A model generated the notes under the pieces. It was not told the origin of the DNA. It searched no databases and saw only the letters and a program-made list of their open reading frames with translations. A program made the translations under genes and the position numbers. A stretch of DNA of 64,000 nucleotides from Hypoxylon rubiginosum (Eukaryota > Ascomycota > Sordariomycetes > Xylariales > Hypoxylaceae): NCBI GenBank assembly GCA_902806565.1, contig CADCXA010000058.1, forward strand, positions 372,001-436,000, read 5' to 3'. This document shows, piece by piece, positions 13,306 through 24,557 of this stretch; the stretch's first letter is position 1; each line of letters opens with the position of its first letter.

Positions 13306-16300
13306 CTAATAAAAGCCGTCCCCACCCACACTTCCTTTGCTTCCCGCCGAAAGAGGATGTGGCGTACTCTGCGCCGAGTTGCTACTGGTATCGCTCGGAG
13401 TTGGCGGCTCAACCACTTGATTGCGGATGAACATGATCCATTCGTGCTGAAGTAGCTCGACGGCGCTTGCTCTTTTCGCGGGGTCTCTGGTAAAACACTT
13501 ATTCAAGAAGTCGATTCCCTGGGCGCTCAACTGGTCCGAGCCTGGCAGTTGTGGAGGGTTGCCCTGAGCAATGTTGTACATGATTGCCCACTCGTTATCG
13601 AGATTCGACCACGGCCGACGACCGGTAACCATTTCGAGGATGACACAACCTAGCGACCATACGTCCACTGCTCCAGCATGCCCTGGGTTCTCCCCCTTGA
13701 TGACTTCGGGCGACATATACATGGGCGTGCCCGTCATCGACTTATTAGGCTTCGTTGCGGTAAGGCCATGGACTAGAGTGCGCCCTTGACGCGCAATGAC
13801 CTTGGCAGCACCAAAGTCAACGTATTTGATAACACCATTGTGATCGAGAAGTATGTCTGGGTATAACTTGTCAGCGCCGGTTCCTTCAATTGATACGGTC
13901 AGTGTAGCTTACTCTCTGGCTTAATATCACGATGGGCAATGCCCCTTTCTTGTAGGTAGGCTAGACCTTCTAGAAGCTGCAGTGCATAAACCATGACGAC
14001 TTGTTCATCTTCGATACGACCGTGCTCTAGCAAGTTTGCTAGCGAGCCGCCGGAGCAGAACTCCATGAAGATGTAAACCCTATCTCGATGTACTTCGATG
14101 CCGTAATAGGAGACGACATTAGGGTGGTCGAGGACTTCTAGTACACCCATCTCGTCTGTAATCTGCGTCGCAATCTGCGGTATCGACTTGGGATCCTGTA
14201 GTCGGATCTCTTTGACAGCCATAAGATGGCCCGTGTCCAAATTCATAGCCGCATATACATTGCCGAACGTGCCGCCGCCGACAAAGTGTCCCTGTTGCCA
14301 TCTCATCGTTACGTTGGTCGCAGACGATGATAAGTACGCCAACGACCGATCAACTTCGTTGGAAACCTCCAGCACTCGACCGAGCCCTTGCCTCTCCTCA
14401 ACTGTTCGTCTCTGTATCTCGTCGATATCGGCGAGTCGGTTTAGACGTTGCTCTTGTATATACTTGGTGGCCTCCTCATCTTCCAGCAATCGATTCTTAT
14501 CGAACCTCTTAAACTGCCCAATGAGAACTTCGATCCGCTCCCGCTCGAGCTGTGCTGCCTGGTTGGATTTGGCACCTAAAATATCGAAGTGTGATATAAG
14601 CAGCGACATGCAGCCCGACACTTTAGCCCTCAGTTTCGCATACTCATCGTCACCAAGTCCAAGAATATGTCGACCTCTCGTCATGCCCATTGCAAACTCC
14701 AACGCCGGCACTGCCCAACGGAAGGATTTGCGATCGGTGACCCTGCAATCGTCGCAAATGAAGCTTACCCAGTCTAAGCTGAGCTTGGTAAGCTTCATGT
14801 TATTCATCTGCCGTCGGTTGCTGTCCATGTACAAGAGTGACCGTTGGCCGAATTCCGTTGCGAAGACAAAACATGTCTGGATGAGGTCTTGGCAATCTAG
14901 CCCCTTGGTTTGCTTGCGGATGAGCTCAACACTGTCCATGAACGTATTCGATAACTTGAAGCCAACCCTTCGAATTTCGAATAGCCTTGTGTTGACCTTG
15001 TGTAGATTCGAGCGCGCTTCTACGATGAGATCGAGATGCATATCAATTGTTTCTAGGAAGAGCTTTCTTGCGTTGGCTAATCTCACTTGAGACCCGTCTG
15101 CAATTAGACGCATTTGACCCAGTTTGAGGTCGGTCGACTCGATGTTAAGGGGTTGGCTGCGTCGGTTGCCGAACCAGTGCAAAGGAGCTTCGGGGCGAAG
15201 TATCAGTACGTACGGATCCGTAGGGTCCTCGGAAATCTGCTCGTGGAAGCAAGTTCGCAGTATTGACTGCACTTCATCGTCACGACCGATAAGCGCCGGC
15301 GATGCTATGATTTGGATGCCATCCACTTCGTCGACCAAAAAGTGTCCCGTGAACGAGAGCCGTTCGTATAGGGTCTTAAGGCCATCAGCACCGAGCGCGA
15401 TGCTCATATCAGACGCATTTTCGTAGTGCTCGCTTAACATCCTCGAGAACCGTTGCAACATTCTCTGTCGAACGCGAACCGAATCCAACATCTGCATATA
15501 TCTCTTGCTCATATCGTCTGCGCTCTCTTTGGGCTTCCTCTGAAGCTCGCGCTCAAACGTCTGGCTAAGGCGATTTAAAGCTTTATATGTGAGATTACTA
15601 AACTGTTCAGCAACTTCAATGTCACCCCCGACAAGATGCCGACCGATTTCGTTGGCGAAATCCCACTCTTGAAATAACACCTCGGCCTCCTTAAAAGTAT
15701 TCTTGTTTCTACTGAGCTTCCAGTTGAGCATCTTGAAATAATATTTCAACGCGTCAAGAACGACCTGATCAAATGACTCGTCGATACACGGCGGTAGGTT
15801 CCATCCGGGTTGGGGTTGAGAAACCATGAGATTCTCCTGCTTAATCCGTATTGCAAGCTTTAGCAAGATCTCGAATTGCGAGATCATCTGGTCCTGCAGG
15901 ATGGGCGTTTGCTGAGTGGTCTCCTTCATCTTCCTAGCATAGGCCACCCTCACTTTGATGATCTCTTCAATCAACCGCGACGGAAAGCTGATAAGGGTAA
16001 GCAGCTCTTCGATATACGGTGGAAGATGCCGCTTATGGAAGGCGGCAGAATTCATGATGAGAGTTTCCTTAGCCTTGGCAATAGTGGTCGAGATCGGCGT
16101 CAGCATGCTTCTTCGTATGAGCGACTTGGTCTTTAACGCATGCTCATACGTTGCTGCTTCGTCGTCTTCGTGCAGTGATCTCAAGCCATCCTCCTTTAGA
16201 AGGCGGTCTAGGAATGACGTCTCGTCGCTTAAACCGTTGGTGCTCGGTGATCTCTGCTTCGTCCTCTGAAAATCCAAATCATCATTGCCAACCCATTTCT

Positions 16301-17453
16301 TAAGGATTGACAATTCAGTGTTGATCATTTCATTGGTATTGTACCAAGACATGACGGCGTCATACGCTTCTAGAAACGACTGCGACGCGACCTGCTGATG
16401 CGCGCCCCCCAGCGCCAGCCACGAAGGATATAGACTCTCGCATTTTTCGATCTTTTTGACGATGTCACGGACCTGTTCGATGGCGGGTTTACCGGCTGCC
16501 GTTTCGCCTTGCACCTCAAACCGAGTGATCTCGTCGATGATCCGGTCTAGGTTTCCGCGTGCCTCCTCGACTACCCTTCGCTGGATAGCCAGAGACCTGC
16601 CAGTCATCTTGGATCTGATTCCAAGCCACAGCTCGGCTTTGTAGGTATTCTTCCCACCCTGTAGTTCCCCAGTACCAATGAGCCGCTTCTTCTCTTGTTT
16701 GACCACGTCGCCCGTCAAGACTGCCGCTAGCATACCGTGCCATTCAAGCCGCTCGCGATTCACAGGATCTTTGATGTCCTCTTCGGTGGGTTGCGTGTCG
16801 TCGATTAAATTTTGGAACATTATCGTCTCGTCATTGGGAAAACGGTCGTCGAAGACGCCTTCGGACGAAGGAGTCTCACCCTCAGATTCTTCGTCAGAGT
16901 AATCTAAACTAGGGGTGTAAGGGTCGAAATATCCATTGGGAGGCCGATCTTGGCGCATCATCCGTAGATAGGCTGGCTCTTGATCGCGGAACTTGTCGGC
17001 AGGGTCTCGCCGACGGGATCCAGAACGAGTTGAGGTAGTAATGAAGGACGGCTGCTGGGAGGGGGGCCCTCTTTGCGGAGCGTAGGTGCTAGAAGGAGTT
17101 CGGGTAACATGGGGCCTTTGTTGTTGGCGACTGTTTACCCCGTTCGTAACGGCATTGGCGTTCGGCTCGGCAGAAGCGCCTCGCTGTCTCACGGCGTTAT
17201 TGGCGATCGAATTCGGGGCGAGCGATGCCATAGAGCTCGAAAGGCTGCCATCTCCGTAGGGGGGGAGAGAGCCAAGTTCATCCTGGCGCTCTAGTTCGTG
17301 GGGATCGGGAGTGTAATCTTCGGAGGAGCCAGAGCCAGAGCCATCGGAATCGGTTGAGATAGCGATGGGCCGCGGGCTTTTCGCTTTGTCTTGGGCCAGC
17401 TCGACCTCGCCTTGCGAGAACCGGACAGCGCGCGGCGAGGTTTCGGCGGACAT
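13306..17453 (-). CDS. ssk2: MAP kinase kinase kinase of the HOG pathway (Ssk2/Ssk22/Wis4/OS-4 type)
   Basis: Two exons, 17453-13913 and 13856-13306, give 1363 residues, the usual size for this family. The start is the ATG at 17453; the open frame reaches further upstream but only with non-ATG codons. The first ~230 residues are disordered and Ser-rich. The long middle is the helical regulatory region seen in Ssk2-type kinases. The C-terminal Ser/Thr kinase domain (about 1052-1322) has GGGTFGNVY, Lys1081 in MAVKEIR, HRDIKPEN with Asp1176, DFG at 1194 and MSPEVIKGE. The intron interrupts the codon just after HRDIKPE. Established role: it activates a Pbs2-type MAPKK in the cytosol in response to osmotic and fungicide-sensed stress. 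The tail after the kinase domain is short and Ser/Pro-rich, and the frame reopens beyond the TAG. A hexanucleotide microsatellite lies 360 bases upstream. Confidence 0.93.
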
Positions 17454-17814
17454 CTCGAAAGTTGACCGACGTCTCGCTGGAGCCGGACCCAAATGTGAAG
17501 AGTTGGGTCAAATTGGCATCGGGAGGAAAGTTGTAGGTAAACTCGGGGTCGGATCAAAGTCGTGGGGGAATGTTCAACTAGACTAGACAGATATTAAGGA
17601 GCGACAGTAGGATTGAAGGCTTATTGGTCGCTGTCAAAGCAAATCGCCAAGATTAGCTATCCACGATGGACGACGGGGCCGGGGTGATCCATGAGGAAAA
17701 AAAGACTGAGCTCGCAAAGTGGACGAAAGTGGACAAGTTATTGACTCGGACTTTGCAGATTTCCACTCAGTCGGGGCACCTTTTTTCAAACGGCGTGTAA
17801 ATAAGAATAGATGG

Positions 17815-17856
<42 letters not shown>
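17815..17856 (+). repeat. (GTCTGC)7 hexanucleotide microsatellite
   Basis: Seven perfect GTCTGC units are followed by GTCTGT and GTCTGA variants. It lies about 360 bases upstream of the Ssk2-type start codon, so it may sit in the promoter or 5' UTR. Confidence 0.9.
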
Positions 17857-17861
<5 letters not shown>

Positions 17862-18703
17862 TGTCTGAAATTGTTGACAGTTGACCAGCTTCAATATACG
17901 TCGCTGCTAATAGTGAATTGATTAGAACGCAAATGGGGGTTAGGCTATGAATGTTTTCTTCCGAGGAATAAGAAAAAGAGACCGGGATGCGATGAGATGC
18001 GATATCCGGGCTCGACTCGAGATGGAGGGTGACGATAACCCTCTAGAGATCGCAAGAATCAGGATCTAGAGCCTAGAGCCTAGAGGTACGGTAGGTAATA
18101 ATGGAGAAGATAATAATAACTGATAATAACTCTGCCGATTCAGAAACTTGCATAAGCTAAGCTAAACAAATCTGGTGTGGCGGCGTATTCAAACTCTACG
18201 ATGATTGGTCTAGAGATGGGCCGTAGCCTGTAAACCCCCTGTAAGCCGTGGAAACTTGTTAAGCAGCTACAGGCTAGGCTCCTACTAGGAAAGCTTTGTT
18301 CGGTGCTGTATTACCTACCGTATTGTACTACACTGACAAGTACTGGTCTGCAATAGGTCCAACTCGTTCTTTTTTGCCTCTTCGTTTCAGAGTGTGGGCA
18401 GCACAACGCCCATTTCCGCAATGTGCGGATCAAGCTCTCCGGCTAAGGGTATGAATATGAATATGAAGTGCGCGTATTTGTGCTTTTGTCCAAGATTGAT
18501 GAATTGATGTAGTGACAAGAGACCCAAGTAATTTCTCACGATATCAACTCGAACTACGGTAAATTGAAGGATTCAGTCAAGACGGATGCATCATTATAAT
18601 CTTGATAAAATTGGATAATTAATTCTAGCCACGCTAGCCACGATCGCCGATCAGAGAGAAGAATGTGAACTGTGGCTCGTTGTGGCTGCATTACGGATGA
18701 CTG

Positions 18704-18727
18704 GGATGGCTGGATGGCTGGATGGCT
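18704..18727 (+). repeat. (GGATGGCT)3 tandem repeat
   Basis: Three exact head-to-tail copies of GGATGGCT are followed by diverged GACTGACGGCTGATGGCT. It is about 410 bases upstream of the Sld3 start. Confidence 0.8.
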
Positions 18728-19134
18728 GACGACTGACGGCTGATGGCTGCATGGATCAAATGGATGTGGGGTTGCACTGCGCCAAGCTTTATGCCTGTAC
18801 CCCTCATCGCGATTAGACGTGCAAACTTGACGCGTGAAATCATTTTAGGAGCTTACCTTACTTGGTACCTGTCACTTTATTGGCCCGTGCACTTTCATCT
18901 CCCAGGGCGATACCTACTGTCACTTGTATCCTAGGTATCATTATCTTTGACCAGTCCAAGATTTGTACATTCGATATGCTGACATTGGCCTTTTCCTCTA
19001 TTCCTCTAGTTTATGATACCCTTTCACGTTTTCTTTGAAAGCCGATTGATAGATGGAATTTGTATTTGGGTTTGCACATTCCTCTCAGAGCTCTAGGATC
19101 TGACGCGTCGCGTCTACCATCCGGTGATATCCTT

Positions 19135-22100
19135 ATGCCTTCATCTAACACCCACACCCACAACCACAACCGCCTAAACCTGAGCCATGACAACACCGCC
19201 GACATGTCCCCGAGTCGCAAGCGTAGGCGAGGTGGCGATGGCGAGGCAATGGAAGAACTCCTTAAACCTTCAATAGTCGTCAAAGTATGTCTATTCCTTC
19301 CTGTCGTCTCGTCCTCCTATAGGTACCTAGATACTAATAGATACTAACCCAATTCCAGCCACATCCTACAAATCTTTCTCTCAAACCTCGCAGTCTCCAA
19401 CCCCTAATGCTCCTCCCTCGAGAACACCTCCAGCTGTCTTTTCTCGATCTATCCTCGCCATATGGAAGTTTCGAATCCTCCCGGTATTATGAGTCGAGTA
19501 TTAAGATTCTCGATCTTGAAGACCGCATGGGATCTCGACCCGTTGTCCTCATTGCTAGATTAGAAACCGATAAGACCCTTTACGTACTGGAACGCCAGAA
19601 GAACGGCCTATATACTCTGTGTCATTTGGCATCCTGGATCGACCTCCAACAACTCCAGGGGCTTGCAACCGTCTCCTGTCCTCAGTTCATCCAAAAGCGG
19701 TCCAATACTTCGATCGAATCGAGCACGCCGCTTCCATTGGCTACTCCCCAGTCACACCACGAAAGTAAAAAGAGAAGACTTGCTATTGAGGCTATACAAT
19801 CGCTAGTGAAGAAACCTGCTAGACCTCGCTCTGTTTCGACGCCATCCCAACTTATCTCTGCTACGGAATTATCCACGCCAGGTCAGAACAGTGCTGCATC
19901 GCAAGCCGATAACGCCGCCAGTCGTCAGGATGCAACATCCGCCAGGACACTCGAAACCCAAAATGAAAGCCAAATGTCAAGAGCTCTCGAGGCAGATGAG
20001 TTGCTCGCTACACCAACAGCGGATAGCATCTTTGACAATATTCGCAATCATTATCTTGAATCCCTTTATCATTCAATGGTACGCATCTGGTTGGAATACA
20101 ATGCTGCTAATTGGCTAACAGTTATTAGGGATCACTGGCGTATTTTGCAAAAGGTCCCTTGTCTCGGGCGCGTGCTGCTTTCCATTTAGATTGTGATTCG
20201 AATCTGGAAATGAATGATCTAATAGACTTCTTGAAGAGCCTTGTCATTACGACCGCACAGATTGACAAGAAATATCGGGGGACAATTCCTGACATCGTCT
20301 CCAAGATGAAGTCTGCCTTCCAAGACTCAGATGCCGAGCAAGATACTACTAAGATTAAAAAACGGAAGGCCAAGAAGATGAAGCTTGGTAAGGATGGTCT
20401 GTATCCAACGGAGGATGACCATGTGCGCAAATGGTGGAATGCTCGTAAGCCTGAGTTTAAGGACGAGGAGACGATGACAACCGTTGAACCGCAGGAAACC
20501 AAACATCAGATATCCTGGTTACGGCTGAGGGAGACACAATTGCAGATGATCATCATTCTCGAGATTCTTGCGTTGGAGCCATTAGTAACGCCCCAGGATG
20601 GTCAAGATCCGCAACTACCGGGTCTACCGGGTCTTGATGATGCCGTTACCAAGCCGGCCAAAGATACGAAAAAACGCAACCGAAATAATTTGCCATCTCT
20701 TATCGATTTTCACACCAACTGGTTAAATATTTGGCAATCTACAACATTAGACGAGGCCAAGTTGCCAGATAACACTCAGATGGACAAGGAGCCGGAAACG
20801 CAGAAGTCATTAAAGGGTACAGCGGATCCCTTGAAGGACTTCTGCGTCGATATTATTGTGCCATTGTAAGACTCTTGATTTCAGGCATCAGAATCTACTA
20901 CTAACATTTTACAAAGTTTTTCAGCGAGGTTACCAGAAAAATGCGACTCGATCAATCGCCAGCTAGGTGGTCCGGTTATGATGCCACCGCAGAAACCCAA
21001 AATGAAGAAACCAGAGAAACCGGTCACTACGACGAAATCGAAATCGAAACCTGGCTCGGTGACCAAGCGCCCGGCGTCAAGGCCATCTAGAACGCTTGAA
21101 AGGGTTCTTTCTAAAGAGACGGAGCGGAATCGACGGAGTATGTCCCGTGGGCCAAGTGGAGTGATCGCGTTGATGAGATCCGCTTCAACGCCCATGTTAA
21201 AGCGAGAAACTAGCGAGCCATTATCAATGATGAGCATCCCTAAAGCAGATTCGGCTACGTCTAAAGAGAGAAAATCACGACCGTCACTGGCTGCGACTGT
21301 TAAGCGCAGGCCAGAGGACGAAAAGGCAAAGAAGGAAGCTTTGCTCAAGACAGAATTGCAGGATGCCATTTCTGCCCTCAGACGCCCTAATAGAGAAGTT
21401 GTGGGTAAGGCTATGGCCGAAGCGGATGAGAGACGAGCTATTACCAGTCTCTCATCCTTGAGGAGTAAGTGGAGAGCCTCAGTATACATTAGGTATTCCG
21501 CATGCTAATTATTTGTAGAGTCACGAAAGCCGACCCAGCATTCACGCCCCCAGGACGTGATCAAAGCAACCCCTGCTGGAAGACGGTTTATAGACGTGTT
21601 AGGTATAGGTACAGGCAGCCAACCGACTCGTTTCCGAGGTGCGGAATCTGTCGACAGGAGCAGCATACCCTCCTCTTCTCTGATTCCTTCTTCGGCTCCG
21701 AGGAAGCGTAGCCATGAAACAGCTTTTACACTTGACGATTCTCCCGCGATCCCTCGTTCCAGGGTATATTTGGATCAAGTTGAGGCAACACCAGCCAAGA
21801 ACTCAAGCCTGAAGCAGAGCTTTTTATCTGCCCCCGAAGCCGATGATGAAGCTATACTGGCATCGTCACCTATCATGTCTCGGAAAGCGCCTTTGAAGTC
21901 CTTCCGGGATAGTGGAATCGATATGCCAAGCTCTCCCGATAATGGGCTTACCGAGACACCTGTTAAGCCTCGCGCTGCCCCTATTCCGCTGGAGGGACTG
22001 GTGGCAGCTACACCAACTAAGAGAAGGACCCTTAGTAATGGTACGAATATTGCCAATAGTGGAAAGGTCTCAGCTGAGGACGGGAAAGAGAACCTGGGGA

Positions 22101-22159
22101 GGAGACAATCGATTTTTGAGAGACTAGGTTGGGACGATGACTTTGACGACCTCGCATGA
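19135..22159 (+). CDS. sld3: DNA replication initiation regulator Sld3
   Basis: Five exons (19135-19284, 19359-20078, 20129-20865, 20917-21464, 21519-22159) give 931 residues; an alternative ATG at 19204 would remove 23. The Sld3/Treslin core is visible: GSLAYFAKGPLSRARAAFHL in exon 3, a basic helical stretch with KKRKAKKMKLGKDGLYP, and the motif FFSARLPEKCDSINR near residue 537. That motif fixes the exon 4 acceptor as ACAAAG at 20915-20916; the better-looking TTTTTCAG eight bases later would break frame. The C-terminal half is disordered and rich in SP/TP sites (DDSPAIPRSR, VEATPAK, LVAATPTKR), ending in an acidic WDDDFDDLA. Established role: Sld3 loads Cdc45 on the MCM helicase and, once CDK-phosphorylated, binds Dpb11 to license origin firing in the nucleus. 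Which SP/TP sites matter here is not known. Confidence 0.9.
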
Positions 22160-22579
22160 AAAGGTGTTAAGAAGGCCAACAATAGTGCTAAGACGAATCA
22201 GTAGGAGGGAGACCTGGTTCGAAAATACTACCGGAAGAAAGGCCACAGCGTTGAATATGAGTAATGATGCATAAAATACCTACCAGGTAGGTAATGACCC
22301 AGCACGAAGCATTAGAGGCGTTCGGACAAGTAGCTTTTCAAGCATCGCATACCGCATTAGAGCATAGATGACAATAGCATATTTGATAGAACATTACACT
22401 ATCATACCTTGAGTTTGTGGATCAGAACAATTGGGGGTTTAATGGTGGTTAATAAATTTATGACACGCTACGCTGGGGTCGAACTTTAACCGCACAAGGT
22501 GATGATTCTAGAATATGTACTGTTTAAACGCTTCACCGAAACAAATGATTTGAATCGGCTTAATCATTATACATTATAA
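22160..22579. other. short convergent intergenic region
   Basis: This is 3' flanking DNA of Sld3 (+) and the carboxylesterase (-). It is AT-leaning, with no coding frame, and contains a TACCAGGTAGGTA string at about 22280. Confidence 0.6.
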
Positions 22580-24557
22580 TTAGAACCGTAGCTGTTCAAT
22601 GACCTCGGCCGAATTGAGAAACGCGCATCGCTCCCTCAGCTTCTGCGCCGCTACCGCGGACTTGGAACCGGGCCCGTCGACGGCCGAGAAGCCCTCGTCC
22701 GGCCCGCCCGCCACGAAGAGGGACCACGTCTCATTATCGCCGCCATCACCGCCCGCGCCCGCCTGTATCGCGGGACCGAACCCCTGGAATGTGTCGCGAC
22801 CCTCCAGACCGGGCCGCCCCGTGCTGACGAACGTCGACCAGGAGCGCGAGCCGCGGCGGAGGAGGCCGAAGTCAGCCGGCGTAGGGTCGAACGGGTAGCC
22901 CGGCAGGTCGTAGTGCGACAGGTTGCCGTACACGTACGCGAACTCGGACGTGTGCACGACGCCGAGGCCCGACTGCCCCGCGACGGCCGCGAGGATCGGG
23001 TCTAGGATCGTCTGGTTCCAGGCGTACAGGTACGCGTCGCCTCCGCCGCTGTTGGCTGCGAGCGCGGCCGCGAACCGCACGGGCTCGCACACCATGATGA
23101 TGTCGCGGAAGACGCGCGCCGCGCGGTAGAACTCGGCCGTCAGGTTGGCGGCCGGGTCGGCCGCGAAATCGGCGGTCGGGTAGAGGGACAGCAGGCGCTC
23201 GACGTTGGACGGCGACACGTTGGGCACGTACGTCCGGACGAAATCGCGCGTGTCGTCGGCGGTCGCGATGGCGGCGTCGGTGAAGAATGTCACGTCGTCC
23301 TCGCACCAGCCCATCACGGCCGTGACGCCGCGCGCGAACCGGCCGTCCGCGAGCAGCATCGACGGCGCCTCCGGCAGGAAGTCGCCGTCGACGGCGGGGA
23401 GCCAGAGGTCCCCGATGTTGTGCGCGATGTCGGCGACGTAGGTGGACTCCGCGGCGGCCTGGACGGCGGCCATGGGGAGGCCGCGCAGGCACGCGATGGT
23501 CGAGGGCGCGTGGAGTGTGGCGGCGTCGCAGCCGGCGGCCTCGACGACGAGCCGGAAGGCGTTGATGGTGAAGTTGCCCGTGATGCCGGGCTCCAGCGCC
23601 TGGCTCTCGCATATGCCCTGCTGGAAGGGCACCGGCTTTGTGCCGCCGTACGCCATGATCTGTATCCCGACGGCGAGGCCTAGTTTTGTATATCAGGTCA
23701 GAATAGGTTAGGTAGACAGCGCCAATAAATAGCGTATGTTGCTAGAAGGTGGACCCGTCCCGTTTTCAACTTACCGCCCGAGGACTGTCCGGAGATGGTG
23801 ATCTTCTCCGGGTCGCCGCCGAAGTGCGCGATGTTGTCGCGGACCCATTCGATGGCCAGCCGCTGGTCTCGCAGGCCGGCGTTCTCGGAGCCTTCGGACT
23901 GGAGAGCGTCGGATTGTGCGAACCCGAAGACTATTATACGCGATTGGTACCCAGTTAGCGCAACGTCCATCTTGCGTGCTTTTGTTTGCGAAACGAACAG
24001 GTTCGCTACTTACCTCCGAGGCGATAGTTCATGGCCACGTGGATAATAGGTAGACCGTTCGCGACGGATTCGAGAATCATCCCGTCCGGCGCGGTGGACA
24101 GCTCGCTGTTCTGGCCCGACCAGAAGCTGCCGCCGTGGATGTAGACGAGCACGGGCAGGCGGCCGTCCCCGTGCTGCCACCCGCTCGGCCGCGCCACGTT
24201 CAGGTTGAGGCAGTCCTCCGAGATCTCGGTCACGTTCGACAGGGTGAGCGGGGGGAGGCCCTCGCCCAGGGGCTGCGGGCAGGCCGGGCCGTACGAGCGC
24301 GCGTCGACGGTGCTCCCGGGCTGGGGCGCGAAGGCCCGCGGCGGCCTGAACCGATTGGCGCCGCCGGTGTCTTGGCCGTAGGGGATGTTGAGGAAGACCT
24401 CGATCCCGTTGCGGCGCATCCCCCGGTATTTCACCTTGCTGTCGGGGTCGAAGACTACGGGGGGCGGCCCACCGTCTGCGGGCTCACCGCCACCTGCTGT
24501 CGCGATGGCGCTACCACATAGCAGCAACGCGGCGCTGAAAAGGGAAAACGATCGCAT
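22580..24557 (-). CDS. secreted type-B carboxylesterase/lipase
   Basis: Three exons (24557-24014, 23930-23775, 23679-22580) give 599 residues. Residues 1-21 (MRSFSLFSAALLLCGSAIATA) look like a signal peptide. Family landmarks in order: the FLNIPYGQ start of the fold, EDCLNLNVARP, the oxyanion strand VLVYIHGGSFWSG, NYRLG split by intron 1, and the nucleophile elbow GQSSGG with Ser232. The candidate acid is Glu360 in GWCEDD and the candidate His is His476 in VVHTSEFAYVYGN. Most fungal type-B esterases read GESAGG at the elbow; Gln before the Ser is a variation. It should hydrolyse carboxylic esters outside the cell; the substrate cannot be told. The coding DNA is very GC-rich with strong GC third positions, which leaves long shadow frames open on both strands. 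Intron 2 carries CTGAC and intron 1 CTAAC branch sites. Confidence 0.9.

Larger units (their letters stand above)
17454..19134. other. divergent promoter region
   Basis: This is the shared upstream region of the Ssk2-type gene (-) and Sld3 (+). It contains a GTCTGC hexanucleotide array, a GGATGGCT tandem and several TAGAGCC/TCTAGAG strings around 18040-18085. No gene is supported; minus-strand frames over the microsatellite are repeat artefacts. Confidence 0.55.

Noticed and set aside
14188..15090. 300-codon plus-strand frame opposite the MAPKKK
   Set aside because: Antisense of a strongly supported kinase gene; no motif.
17454..17492. Upstream extension of the MAPKKK to 17492
   Set aside because: The codon there is TTG; the first ATG in frame is at 17453.
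20917..20928. Use of TTTTTCAG as the Sld3 exon 4 acceptor
   Set aside because: Shifts frame and destroys the conserved FFSARLPE motif.
22872..23683. Long Arg-rich minus frame and plus-strand frames over the esterase
   Set aside because: Shadow frames of the GC-rich esterase exon.
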